From an uncultured Oscillospiraceae bacterium (GTDB lineage Bacteria > Bacillota > Clostridia > Oscillospirales > Oscillospiraceae), in NCBI GenBank assembly GCA_910579775.1, contig CAJTUE010000005.1, forward strand, positions 1 to 64,000: DNA of 64,000 bases. The letters run 5' to 3'. Numbering within the stretch: position 1 is the stretch's first letter; each line of letters begins with the position of its first letter. This document shows positions 16,230-22,962 of this stretch, piece by piece. The position numbers and the translations under genes are program-made. Below the pieces are notes generated by a model. That model saw nothing but the letters and a program-made list of their open reading frames with translations. It made no database searches and was not told the DNA's origin.

Positions 16230-17396
16230 CTATCCTCGCGCTCTCCTCTTTTTGGCCCACTGGTTTTTCACCGTTTGCTGGCTTCTGGCGATGGCCAGGC
16301 TGTCGCTGGGCACGTCCCTTGTAATGGTGCTGCCCGCAGCAATGTACGCCCCCGGGCCCACGGTAACGGGGGCAACCAGATTGGTGTTGCAGCCGATAAA
16401 GGCGCCGTCTCCGATGCGGGTGCGGAATTTTTTTGCCCCGTCGTAGTTGACCGTGACGGTGCCGCAGCCAAAGTTGATGTGCTCGCCCACATCGGAATCG
16501 CCTACATAAGTAAGATGGGATATTTTAGTGTCGTCCCCGATGGTGGAGTTTTTCAGCTCCACAAAGTCGCCCACCTTCACCCGGTCGCCCACCACGGTGT
16601 CGGGCCGGATATATGCAAAGGGCCCTACGGTGGTGCGGCTGCCCAAGGTGCATTCATTGCACTGGGAGGCGTTGACGGTGGTAAAATCGCCCACAGTCAC
16701 GTCCCGCAGCATGGTATTGGGTCCCAGCTCACAGCTTTTGCCCACGCGGGTGTCTCCCCGCAAAATGGTGCCGGGCAAAAGCATGGTGCCGGCCTCCAGG
16801 GTCACGGTGGGGGCGATGTAGACCTGCTGGGGGTCCAGCATGGCCACCCCCTGCTCCAGCCAGTAGTCGTTGACCAGCTTTTTCGCCAGAGACTGACTGA
16901 CCCAGCGGCTGGCGGCGGTCCCGTCCAGCTCCACCACCTCCGCGCCCAGCCGTGGGCTGCCCTTGAGGGCCTTGTCCAACCCGTCCTCGGTCTCCATGGC
17001 GTCCATCAGCACCGGCGCATCGGTGCGGATCACCGCGCCGCCTGACTGAGGCGGCATCTTGTTAAGGGTCAGTGTGTGCGCCCCCTGGCGGAAAAAAAGA
17101 ACGGGCTTGGTCACAACGGCTACCCGTCCCCCAGCTCGTTCCATAAAATCATTCCACTGCTCCGACAGCTTTTCATCCTCAGACGGCACAAACACCGTCC
17201 CCTCGGGGAAACAGCTTCGCGCGGACTCCACGGCGTCTGCCGGACAAACCACCAAAAACTTTTCCACTCCGGCCCACAGCAGGCTCTTGGAGATCCAAAG
17301 GGCCGCCGGCGCGAACAGCATCGGCTCCAGCATCCGCTCCCACTGGCCGTTTTCGGGCAGGTAGACCGCCGCCGCGGCAAGCTTGGACATTGCCAA
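16230..17396 (-). CDS. glmU: GlmU-like acetyltransferase with degenerate uridylyltransferase domain
   Basis: GlmU normally makes UDP-GlcNAc in two steps. Here the C-terminal left-handed beta-helix is intact (about residues 181-388). It includes 'GPFAYIRPDTVVGDRVKVGDFVELKN', catalytic His294 in 'KISHLTYVGD' and 'NFGCGTVTVNYDGA', so acetyltransfer from acetyl-CoA is likely. The N-terminal domain is about 60 residues short and lacks the nucleotide-binding LAAGxGTRM motif and the GDxPL metal motif, so uridylyl transfer looks lost. The start is uncertain. TTG 17396 has the best spacing (8) from AAGGAGG; ATG 17402 is too close and ATG 17390 is 14 bases away. It leads the operon with prs, pth and mfd. 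Confidence 0.82.
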   Translation of the reverse strand: MAMSKLAAAAVYLPENGQWERMLEPMLFAPAALWISKSLLWAGVEKFLVVCPADAVESARSCFPEGTVFVPSEDEKLSEQWNDFMERAGGRVAVVTKPVLFFRQGAHTLTLNKMPPQSGGAVIRTDAPVLMDAMETEDGLDKALKGSPRLGAEVVELDGTAASRWVSQSLAKKLVNDYWLEQGVAMLDPQQVYIAPTVTLEAGTMLLPGTILRGDTRVGKSCELGPNTMLRDVTVGDFTTVNASQCNECTLGSRTTVGPFAYIRPDTVVGDRVKVGDFVELKNSTIGDDTKISHLTYVGDSDVGEHINFGCGTVTVNYDGAKKFRTRIGDGAFIGCNTNLVAPVTVGPGAYIAAGSTITRDVPSDSLAIARSQQTVKNQWAKKRRARG

Positions 17397-17435
17397 TTCC
17401 ATCCCCTCCTTGCACCGAAATTTTTCCTGGTTCCC

Positions 17436-17464
17436 ATTATATACAATCTCGCCGGGAAACACAA
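17436..17464 (-). promoter_or_regulatory. Promoter of glmU operon
   Basis: On the minus strand, TTGTGT (17459-17464), 17-base spacer, TATAAT (17436-17441), about 40 bases before glmU. Confidence 0.55.
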
Positions 17465-17487
17465 CCCCCAAAACCCACTTTTTAGGG

Positions 17488-17515
17488 TGGACAAACCCCC
17501 GCTTTGCGGTATAAT
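17488..17515 (+). promoter_or_regulatory. Promoter of murT-gatD
   Basis: TGGACA (17488-17493), 16-base spacer, TATAAT (17510-17515). It is divergent from the glmU promoter. Confidence 0.6.
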
Positions 17516-17533
17516 AAAAGAACGCTTGAAAAA

Positions 17534-17563
17534 CAAGACAGCAGGGACGGTCCTTCTGTCTTG
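17534..17563 (+). repeat. Leader hairpin of murT; GGGACGGT-type element
   Basis: CAAGACAG (17534-17541) pairs with CTGTCTTG (17556-17563), and the inner AGGG/TCCT extends the stem. It shares GGGACGGT and CTGTC with the elements at 4835 and 14305 and would lie in the murT 5' leader. Confidence 0.5.
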
Positions 17564-17590
17564 CGATGCGCAAAGAAAGAGGTCATGCCC

Positions 17591-18907
17591 ATGAAGAAAT
17601 TTTTCGCCATCCTCCTGTGCAAGCTGGCCCGCGCGGTGGGCAAGCCTCTGGGCAAGGGCTCCTCCCTGCCCGGCAAGCTGGCTCTGAAGCTCTGCCCCGA
17701 CATTCTGTCCCGGCTGACGCTGCCCCAATACATTGTGGCGGTCACCGGCTCCAACGGCAAGACCTCCACCGTGGAGCTGCTGGCCCACATCTTGACCGCC
17801 AATGGCAAAACGGTGGCCTACAACAGGGAGGGCTCCAACCAGATCGAGGGGGTGGCCACCTTCCTGCTGTGTGCCGCCACCCTGGGGGGCAAGGTAAAGC
17901 GGGACGTAGTCCTGCTGGAGAGCGACGAGCGCTTCGCCCGCCACACCTTCAAGCACCTCACCCCCACCCACTACGTCATTTTGAACCTCTACCGGGACCA
18001 GCTTACCCGCAACGGCCACCCCCAGTGGATGTACGACATCGTGAAGGAGTCCGTCAAGTCCGGCGTCCACCTGATCCTCAACGCCGACGATCCCATGGTG
18101 GCCCGCTATGGCCTTCGGCACGACGGTCCGGTGACTTGGTTTGGCGTGAACCGCCAGCCAGGCGACTTTGACGCCAACCACGGGGCCTACCGGGATGGGA
18201 CCTATTGCCCCGAGTGTCTTTCCCCCATGGAATACGATTTCTACCACTTTAACCATATCGGCGCGTACCACTGCGGCCACTGCGGTCTCCGTCGCCATGA
18301 CCCGGACTACGCCGCCACCGCCCTGGATCTGCCGGGGCAGACGATGACGGTGAACGGCCAGTCTCTCTATCTGGCTCTGCCCAGCTGGTATCACGCCTAC
18401 AACACTCTGGCAGCCTTTGCCCTTTGCCGGGAGCTGGGACTGGAGGCCGGCGCTATCGCCGCCTCCCTGGCGGACTACACCCTCCACAGCGGCCGGGTGG
18501 TGGAATTTGCTCTGGGCGGACGCAAGGGCACCCTTCTCACCTCCAAGCACGAAAACTCCGTCTCCTATGACCAGTCCATCCGGGCCGCCACCCAAAGCGG
18601 CGATGAATGCACCGTGCTGGTCATCGTAGACGCGGTGTCCCGGAAATACTTCACCTCCGAGACCTCCTGGCTATGGGACATCGACTTTGACAGTCTGGCC
18701 GCCCCCTGCGTCAGGGAAGTGGTCCTGGCGGGACGGTACTGCCATGACCTGGCCACCCGCTTCTCCTATACCGGGATCGGGCCGGAGCGGCTGGCGGTGT
18801 TTGAGGATATCGGCGCCGCCGCGGAGCATTTGCAGTCCGCCGCCCAGGGGCACATCTACGTCATTACCTGCTTTTCCGACAAGGACAAGATCCTTTCCTT
18901 ATTATAA
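17591..18907 (+). CDS. murT: MurT-like Mur ligase (lipid II amidation complex subunit), divergent
   Basis: MurT with GatD amidates the D-Glu of lipid II to D-isoglutamine. The start is ATG 17591 (AGAGG 8 bases upstream; ATG 17585 is too close). Visible in the 438 residues: ATP-binding loop GSNGKTST (53-60), a zinc ribbon (C206, C209, C228, C231), 'YHAYNTLAAFAL' (about 267-278) and the C-terminal DUF1727 region. In that region the usual segment similar to KNPVGFNEV reads 'KHENSVSYDQ' (319-328). The Asp-rich stretch before 'SWLWDIDF' reads 'YFTSET', so residues expected to serve the amidotransferase interface are altered. It is followed by gatD after 124 bases. Confidence 0.85.
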   Translation: MKKFFAILLCKLARAVGKPLGKGSSLPGKLALKLCPDILSRLTLPQYIVAVTGSNGKTSTVELLAHILTANGKTVAYNREGSNQIEGVATFLLCAATLGGKVKRDVVLLESDERFARHTFKHLTPTHYVILNLYRDQLTRNGHPQWMYDIVKESVKSGVHLILNADDPMVARYGLRHDGPVTWFGVNRQPGDFDANHGAYRDGTYCPECLSPMEYDFYHFNHIGAYHCGHCGLRRHDPDYAATALDLPGQTMTVNGQSLYLALPSWYHAYNTLAAFALCRELGLEAGAIAASLADYTLHSGRVVEFALGGRKGTLLTSKHENSVSYDQSIRAATQSGDECTVLVIVDAVSRKYFTSETSWLWDIDFDSLAAPCVREVVLAGRYCHDLATRFSYTGIGPERLAVFEDIGAAAEHLQSAAQGHIYVITCFSDKDKILSLL

Positions 18908-18912
18908 TGCTC

Positions 18913-18934
18913 GGGCCGGCGAACCCGGCCCTCC
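18913..18934 (-). repeat. 22-bp GC-rich dispersed palindromic repeat, copy 2
   Basis: Exact reverse complement of 15050-15071, starting 5 bases after the murT stop. The following 70 bases contain further GC-rich inverted repeats (for example AAATTTGCG/CGCGAAATTT around 18937-18965). They show no gene. Confidence 0.6.
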
Positions 18935-19031
18935 GCAAATTCCGCGCTGACGCGCGAAATTTGCGCGCCTGCCGGCGCGTCCCCGCTCTCGCGGGTGCCC
19001 CCCGGTAATTCTCTTGACAGAAGGTGATTTT

Positions 19032-19757
19032 TTGAAGCTCTATCACATTTTCCCTGACTTGATGAACCTTTATGGGGACTACGGCAACCTGGTGGTTTTG
19101 CAAAAGGCACTGGCCGACGCAGGGGCAGAGGCAAAGGTCGTTCCCGTCCGCCCCGGCGAGACCCCAGACCTTTCTGACGCCGACTTCCTCTACATGGGCC
19201 CCGGCACCGAGCCCGCCCGCAACGCCGCTCTGGAGCACCTGCGCCCCTGGAGGGACGCGCTGGCGGAGGCGGTCCTCATCCGCGGCGTCCCCACCCTCTT
19301 TACCGGCAATTCCTGGACCCTGCTGGGCCGGAGTATTACCCTGGCGGATGGCTCTCCCCTGGAGGGGCTGGGCCTCTTTGACTACGCCACCGTTGAGACC
19401 CGGGACCGCGCCACCGGCGATGCCATTGCCCTCCCCGCCGCCCAGGCTCTGCCCTCAGCTCCCGCCGTGGGCTTCCTCAACCGCTGTGATCGGGTAACGG
19501 GCGTGGAAACGCCCCTGTTCACCCTGGAGATGAGCAAGGGCAACGACGGCGCCTCCCCCGCCGAGGGCTTTGTTCTCGGGAACTTCCATGCCACCCATCT
19601 CATCGGTCCCCTGCTGGTGAAAAACCCCCACCTCTTGAACCACTTTGTCTCCCTGCTGGGGGTGGAGCCCCGGCCTGTAAATGAAGCCGATCATACCGCA
19701 CTGGCCTATCAGGTCACCTTGACCGCCCTGCGCCAACGGCCGGCAGGCAGCCGCTAG
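19032..19757 (+). CDS. gatD: GatD-like class I glutamine amidotransferase lacking the catalytic Cys and His
   Basis: GatD supplies ammonia from glutamine to MurT for lipid II amidation. The start is a TTG at 19032 with AGAAGGTG 7 bases upstream, giving 241 residues that begin 'KLYHIFPDLMNLYGDYGN' as in GatD. The segment that normally carries the nucleophile (xCGGxQLLG) reads 'TGNSWTLLG' (91-99), so Gly92 sits where Cys is expected. The His segment that normally reads TYLHGPLL reads 'THLIGPLL' (188-195), so Ile191 sits at the catalytic His. His186 and His189 are close by, but no Cys is near the nucleophile elbow. The frame is intact and the fold signature otherwise conserved, so it is probably expressed but not a classical glutaminase. 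Confidence 0.85.
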   Translation: MKLYHIFPDLMNLYGDYGNLVVLQKALADAGAEAKVVPVRPGETPDLSDADFLYMGPGTEPARNAALEHLRPWRDALAEAVLIRGVPTLFTGNSWTLLGRSITLADGSPLEGLGLFDYATVETRDRATGDAIALPAAQALPSAPAVGFLNRCDRVTGVETPLFTLEMSKGNDGASPAEGFVLGNFHATHLIGPLLVKNPHLLNHFVSLLGVEPRPVNEADHTALAYQVTLTALRQRPAGSR

Positions 19758-19759
19758 GA

Positions 19760-19779
19760 GCTAACTAATATTAGTTAGC
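19760..19779. promoter_or_regulatory. Perfect 20-bp AT-rich palindrome
   Basis: GCTAACTAAT is followed directly by its reverse complement, just after the gatD stop. It could be a protein-binding site or the first half of a double terminator; the function is unknown. Confidence 0.35.
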
Positions 19780-19793
19780 CTTTATCCCAAACA

Positions 19794-19830
19794 AAGGCGG
19801 CGTCCCAAGCCGGGACGCCGCCTTACTTTT
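19794..19830. terminator. Bidirectional terminator between gatD and the DUF4097 gene
   Basis: A 13-bp perfect stem has arms at 19794-19806 and 19812-19824 with a 5-base loop. It is flanked by ACTTTTTATT on the plus side and TTTGTTT on the minus side. Confidence 0.85.
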
Positions 19831-19846
19831 TATTCGCTAATTTTTC

Positions 19847-20983
19847 TTAGTCCGCCGCGAACTTCACATCTCCCGCGACAGTGCTCACCTGATACTTGGG
19901 AGCCGCCGCCCCCTTGTAGGTGGCCACGCCGTCGTGGCGGGAAACGGAGGTGACCAGGTCAAAGTCACTGGTCAGGTCGCCGGACACTTGATGATAGGCC
20001 ACGGAAAACCCCTCATTGTCCGCGGGGAGGGTCACGGTGGTATCTCCCGACACGCTTTGCACGTCCAGCATCTCAGGCAGGCGGGTAAAGACTACGTCAA
20101 AGTCGCCGCTGGTGGCCCGGTAAAGCACCTTCGCGCAGGCGCAGTCCTTGCCGTCTACGTCACCGCTGACGGCGGTAATGTTGAGGCTATCGCACGTTAG
20201 CCCTGTACCCAGGTCAATATCGCCGCTGGTAGAGCTAATAAGAACGTCCCGGACCTCCAGCGCCTCGGGGAAGGTGATATCCCCGCTGGCGGAATAAATG
20301 GTCACGCTGTTCCACAGCCGGCGGGGCAGGAAAATCTCAAAGTCGCTGGCGAAGACGCCAAAGGTAAAGAACACAAACCCGGCGGCGGTGTTGCCCTGCT
20401 CGATGCACAGCACCCCGTCCGCCCGCTGAAGGAAGCGGGCGTGCTTGTTCTCGTCCAGGGTCCGGGCGGAGCGCTCGATGACCTGAATGGAAGGCTCATC
20501 CCACAGATGAATGACCACGTCGCCGCTTCTCAGCCGCAGCTCCAGCCCGGTGATGTCGTCGGCGGGGACGGTGTAGTCAAACTGGTGGCCGCTCTTTTCA
20601 ATGTCCACGGTGATCTCCAAATCCTTCACCGCCTCCACGGCGGCGTGGGCCGCATGCTTAACGCCGCCCCAGACCTCCTTGGCGGGCCCCTTCAGCTTTT
20701 GAGCCAGGTCTTTGCCCATGGCAATGGTGGCGTCCACCGCCTTTTGGACCTCCGCCTTCCCGGTCGAGCCTCCCGCCAGCTGGATCAGCTCGCTCACGTC
20801 ACCAATGGAATCCACCGCCGCCTCGTAAGCCTCCTCCGGGTCCATGCCGTGGGCCACCAGATCCTCATACTTGGCGCACAGGTTGCCGCTCAGCTCCTCA
20901 ATAATGGCCTCCTTGGCCTCGCCGTCCACCGCGCCCGACAGCTTCTGGACTACGGTGGCGTTGATGCGTTCCTTCATTGTCAT
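19847..20983 (-). CDS. HAAS/DUF4097 domain protein
   Basis: This 378-residue protein has an alpha-helical HAAS-like N-terminal domain (about 1-75, 'MTMKERINATVVQKLSG' onward) and a C-terminal beta-solenoid DUF4097 'putative adhesin' domain. The latter shows repeats of the pattern SGD-(hydrophobic) roughly every 20 residues. There is no signal peptide or membrane helix, so it probably acts in the cytoplasm. The start is ATG 20983 with AAAGGAG 8 bases upstream, inside the end of padR, so the two genes are coupled. PadR plus HAAS/DUF4097 is a frequent two-gene module of Firmicutes, thought to respond to envelope or metabolic stress. The exact role is unknown. Confidence 0.8.
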   Translation of the reverse strand: MTMKERINATVVQKLSGAVDGEAKEAIIEELSGNLCAKYEDLVAHGMDPEEAYEAAVDSIGDVSELIQLAGGSTGKAEVQKAVDATIAMGKDLAQKLKGPAKEVWGGVKHAAHAAVEAVKDLEITVDIEKSGHQFDYTVPADDITGLELRLRSGDVVIHLWDEPSIQVIERSARTLDENKHARFLQRADGVLCIEQGNTAAGFVFFTFGVFASDFEIFLPRRLWNSVTIYSASGDITFPEALEVRDVLISSTSGDIDLGTGLTCDSLNITAVSGDVDGKDCACAKVLYRATSGDFDVVFTRLPEMLDVQSVSGDTTVTLPADNEGFSVAYHQVSGDLTSDFDLVTSVSRHDGVATYKGAAAPKYQVSTVAGDVKFAAD

Positions 20984-20988
20984 GGTGA

Positions 20989-21318
20989 TCACTCCTTTCC
21001 CAGCAGCTCGTCCAGCATTCCCCGGACGCTCTGCCATTGCTTGCGGCCCTCGTGAAGGGCCTCCTTCCCCGCCTCAGTGATGGAATAGTACCTACGCCGG
21101 GCCCCGGCGGACGCCTCGCCCCAATAGGACGTGATTGCCCCCGCCTCCTCCAGGCGGCGGAAGGCAGAGTAGAGCGTGGCCTCCTTAAATTCCAGCGCGC
21201 CGGATGTCGCCTCACTCACCGCCTTAGCCAGCTGGTAGCCGTAGCTGTCGCCCTTGGCCAACTGGGCCAGCAGGATAGCGTCCGTGTGTCCACGGAGCAG
21301 TTCTGATGTGTTTGCCAT
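20989..21318 (-). CDS. PadR family transcriptional regulator
   Basis: This is a small winged-helix repressor of the PadR type (109 residues). The hallmark 'LAQLAKGDSYGYQLAKAV' and wing segment 'EATLYSAFRRLEEAGAITSYW' are followed by a short dimerisation helix. The start is ATG 21318 (AAGGAGGG upstream). It is transcribed with the DUF4097 gene from a strong promoter whose spacer contains an inverted repeat, so autoregulation is likely. The effector is unknown. Confidence 0.92.
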   Translation of the reverse strand: MANTSELLRGHTDAILLAQLAKGDSYGYQLAKAVSEATSGALEFKEATLYSAFRRLEEAGAITSYWGEASAGARRRYYSITEAGKEALHEGRKQWQSVRGMLDELLGKE

Positions 21319-21342
21319 TGGTTTTCCCTCCTTTGTGAGGGC

Positions 21343-21371
21343 AGTATACCGCGAATTACTTCGCCTGTCAA
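21343..21371 (-). promoter_or_regulatory. padR promoter with a candidate operator in the spacer
   Basis: On the minus strand, TTGACA (21366-21371), 17-base spacer, TATACT (21343-21348). The spacer contains GCGAA-N4-TTCGC (21351-21364), placed where a repressor would block RNA polymerase. Confidence 0.7.
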
Positions 21372-21425
21372 GATACCTCACTAGACTTTAATCGTATTTT
21401 AATCAACTGTTCCCACTTTCGACAT

Positions 21426-21462
21426 AAAGAGGCCCGATTCCGTTTGGAATCAGGCCTCTTTT
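21426..21462 (-). terminator. Terminator of the thiolase gene
   Basis: AAAGAGGCCCGATTCC (21426-21441) pairs with GGAATCAGGCCTCTTT after a 4-base loop, with one mismatch. T residues follow on both strands. Confidence 0.8.
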
Positions 21463-21499
21463 GATTGCTATATGTTGTTTTTATTTGAAATATTACAAT

Positions 21500-22759
21500 T
21501 TAGCACTTCTCAAAAATCGTTGCAACACCCTGGCCGCCGCCAATGCAGAGGGTGGCGAGGCCCTTCTTGGCGTCGCCCCGCTTGGCCATCTCGTGGAGCA
21601 GGGTGACGATGATGCGCGCGCCGGACGCGCCCACGGGGTGGCCGATGGAGATCGCGCCGCCGTTGACGTTGACCTTGCTCATGTCGAAGCCCAGCTCCCG
21701 GGCCACGGCGATAGACTGGGCGGCAAAGGCCTCGTTGGCCTCCACCAGGTCGATGTCCCCGATCTGCAGGCCAGCCTTGCTCATGGCCTGACGGGAGGCG
21801 GGAACGGGACCCACGCCCATGATCTTGGGGTCCACGCCGCCCTGGCCCCAGCTCACCAGCTTGGCCATGGGCTTGAGGCCGTACTTGTCCACGGCCTCTT
21901 TGGAGGCCAGCAGGATGGCGGCCGCGCCATCGTTGATGCCGGAGGCATTGGCAGCGGTGACCCGCTGGACGTGCTTCTTGGCGTCCGCCTCATGGCACTG
22001 GGTGACGGGGAAGGTATGGACGATCTCGTCCTCCACCCCCTCCGGGCCCACGGGGAACGCGCCGCGGAGCTTGGAGATGCCCTCGGCGGTTACGCCCGCC
22101 CGGGGGAACTCGTCCTTCTTGAACTCCACCATTTCCTTTTTGACCTTCACCATGACGGGGACGATCTCGTCGTCGAAGCGGCCCGCGGCCTGGGCAGCCT
22201 CGGTCTTTTGCTGAGAGGCGGCGGCAAAGGCGTCCTGCTCCTCCCGGGTAATGCCCCACACGTCGTTGATGTTCTCGGCGGTGGTGCCCATGTGGTAGTT
22301 GTTATACGCGTCCCAGAGACCGTCGGTGATCATGGTGTCCACCACCTTCTTGTCCCCCATGCGCGCGCCCCAACGCTCGGCGGGCAGGGCATAGGGAGCA
22401 GCGGACATGTTCTCCGTGCCGCCGGCCACGATCACGTCCGCGTCCCCGGCGAGGATGGCCCGTGCGCCCTCAATCACGCTCTTCATGCCCGAGCCGCACA
22501 CCATGCCCACGGTGTAGGCGGGAACGGAGTAAGGCAACCCGGCCTTCACGCCCACCTGACGGGCCACATTCTGGCCCTGGGCGGCGGTGAGGATACAGCC
22601 GAACATCAGCTCGTCCACCTGCTCGGGCTTCACGTTGCCCCGCTTGAGCACTTCCTTGACCACGGTCGCGCCCAGGTCGGCGGCGGGAATGTCCTTCAGA
22701 GACCCGCCAAAGGAACCCACGGCGGTACGGCAGCAGTTGACTACATAGACTTCGCGCAT
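21500..22759 (-). CDS. Acetyl-CoA C-acetyltransferase (thiolase)
   Basis: This thiolase condenses two acetyl-CoA to acetoacetyl-CoA, the first step of clostridial butyrate formation, or acts in the reverse direction. The start is ATG 22759 with GGAGGT 7 bases upstream. Catalytic residues are visible: Cys88 in 'MVCGSGMKSV', His374 in 'SIGHPVGASGA' and Cys405 in 'CIGGGQG'. The 419-residue length exceeds the usual 390-395. The extra length maps to about 236-268, between 'KLRGAFP' and 'NASGINDGAA', where a His- and acid-rich stretch replaces the short loop. It is a single gene with its own promoter and terminator; no other butyrate genes are nearby. Confidence 0.94.
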   Translation of the reverse strand: MREVYVVNCCRTAVGSFGGSLKDIPAADLGATVVKEVLKRGNVKPEQVDELMFGCILTAAQGQNVARQVGVKAGLPYSVPAYTVGMVCGSGMKSVIEGARAILAGDADVIVAGGTENMSAAPYALPAERWGARMGDKKVVDTMITDGLWDAYNNYHMGTTAENINDVWGITREEQDAFAAASQQKTEAAQAAGRFDDEIVPVMVKVKKEMVEFKKDEFPRAGVTAEGISKLRGAFPVGPEGVEDEIVHTFPVTQCHEADAKKHVQRVTAANASGINDGAAAILLASKEAVDKYGLKPMAKLVSWGQGGVDPKIMGVGPVPASRQAMSKAGLQIGDIDLVEANEAFAAQSIAVARELGFDMSKVNVNGGAISIGHPVGASGARIIVTLLHEMAKRGDAKKGLATLCIGGGQGVATIFEKC

Positions 22760-22838
22760 GATGATGACCTCCATTTTTTTCACAAATTTTGCCCCTCCCA
22801 CCCATTCCGAGGGCAAAAGCGGGAGTGATTTCCCTTTG

Positions 22839-22867
22839 ATTATATCAGCCTCAAATCCAAATTACAA
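22839..22867 (-). promoter_or_regulatory. Promoter of the thiolase gene
   Basis: On the minus strand, TTGTAA (22862-22867), 17-base spacer, TATAAT (22839-22844), about 80 bases upstream of the start. Confidence 0.65.
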
Positions 22868-22905
22868 GAGGCTTTGGCGGGGTTTGTGAAATTTTTATCA
22901 AAAGC

Positions 22906-22939
22906 GCGCCGCCCCGGCAGTCTCCTGTCAGGGCGGCGC
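22906..22939 (-). terminator. Terminator of the ABC transporter operon
   Basis: A 15-bp stem with two G-U pairs (22906-22920 with 22925-22939) and a 4-base loop. On the minus strand it is followed by GCTTTT. Confidence 0.75.
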
Positions 22940-22962
22940 ATATGAGGGAAAGACGAGAGAGG

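Noticed and set aside
17120..18595. Long minus-strand frame opposite murT
   Set aside because: It is a shadow of the murT coding sequence; murT itself has the family motifs and a promoter.
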